Shown here piece after piece: positions 7,587 through 7,732 of a stretch of DNA of 7,732 nt. The notes below the pieces were generated by a model that ran no database searches, was not told the DNA's origin, and saw only the letters and a list, made by a program, of their open reading frames with translations. This DNA is from Ramlibacter sp. GTDB lineage: Bacteria > Pseudomonadota > Gammaproteobacteria > Burkholderiales > Burkholderiaceae_C. Both the position numbers and the translations under genes were made by a program. Positions within the stretch are counted from its first letter, which is position 1, and every line of letters begins with the position of its first letter. The stretch covers positions 1-7,732 of the forward strand of contig JANXVP010000170.1 of assembly GCA_025351615.1 (NCBI GenBank), given 5' to 3'.

Positions 7587-7732
7587 ATCGCCAGGCTCGA
7601 GCGTAACGCCCCGAATGGCTTCGCATACTATGTGCGTTTGCCGGGACAGTACTTCGATCGCGACTCGGGACTGCACTACAACGGGTACCGGTACTACCAG
7701 CCCACCACCGGAAGGTACGTCAATGCGGACCC
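7587..7732 (+). pseudogene. second RHS core fragment (5' truncated, continues past right edge)
   Basis: Directly after a TGA (7584-7586), and in frame with it, the sequence reads IARLERNAPNGFAYYVR, then GQYFDRDSGLHYNGYRYYQP and TTGRYVNADP, the conserved RHS core just before the DPxGL boundary. There is no start codon or ribosome site, and the upstream core is missing. The window ends within the DPI position, so the tip that follows is not visible. It looks like a displaced RHS C-terminal cassette which can be swapped onto an intact RHS gene by recombination in the core. Confidence 0.8.
7598..7732 (+). repeat. RHS core direct repeat, copy 2
   Basis: Gapless match to 6421-6555 with 12 mismatches in 135 bases. 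Several differences are synonymous (for example TTT/TTC, TAT/TAC), and the others change only a few residues (I to N, FS to LP, E to D, Q to Y), so both copies have been kept in frame. The repeat continues past the edge, so its right boundary is unknown; the left boundary at 7598 is sharp. Confidence 0.9.

Noticed and set aside
5690..7732. Attachment-site duplication of the tRNA-Ser 3' end
   Set aside because: No second copy of the T-arm/acceptor sequence was found by eye to the right of the tRNA; a site beyond the window cannot be excluded.

Overview
The window looks like a GC-rich proteobacterial chromosome, most likely a betaproteobacterium of the Burkholderiales. The basis is the conserved housekeeping order (smr-like / hydrolase / radC diverging from fkpB-ispH, then a PLP dehydratase, serS and a tRNA-Ser), the strong GC bias at third codon positions (which creates long antisense shadow ORFs), and the protein sequences. 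The assignment is inference, since no search was run.

Left part (1-1684, minus strand): an apparent operon radC -> alpha/beta hydrolase -> Smr-domain protein, each junction joined by an ATGA stop/start overlap. The Smr gene runs off the left edge. A short divergent spacer (1685-1785) separates it from the plus-strand cluster.

Middle (1786-5712, plus strand): fkpB (SlpA-type FKBP isomerase) and ispH (last step of the MEP isoprenoid pathway) overlap by ATGA. ispH overlaps a threonine/serine dehydratase-like gene that starts with TTG. serS follows after 33 bases, with a TAAAAT box and a GCCCCAT/ATGGGGC hairpin directly against its ATG, which suggests a leaderless transcript. Immediately after serS is a type II tRNA-Ser with anticodon CGA, so a serine ligase and one of its tRNA substrates are side by side.

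Right part (5713-7732): an accessory polymorphic-toxin region. An RHS fragment has lost its long 5' part but keeps the core and the DPxGL boundary, then a 90-residue variable tip with seven cysteines and a glycine-rich hydrophobic stretch. It overlaps by ATGA a small gene for a zinc-ribbon, two-helix membrane protein, the expected layout of a toxin tip and its immunity protein. Next is a YidD-like reading frame with a G8 run that probably hides a frameshift into a tail of cysteines spaced CX3CX3CX3C. The window ends in a second RHS core segment, a gapless 135-base direct repeat (123/135 identical) of the first, so another tip probably lies just beyond the edge. The tip, the membrane protein and the YidD-like gene between the two RHS core copies are the part most likely to be new biology.
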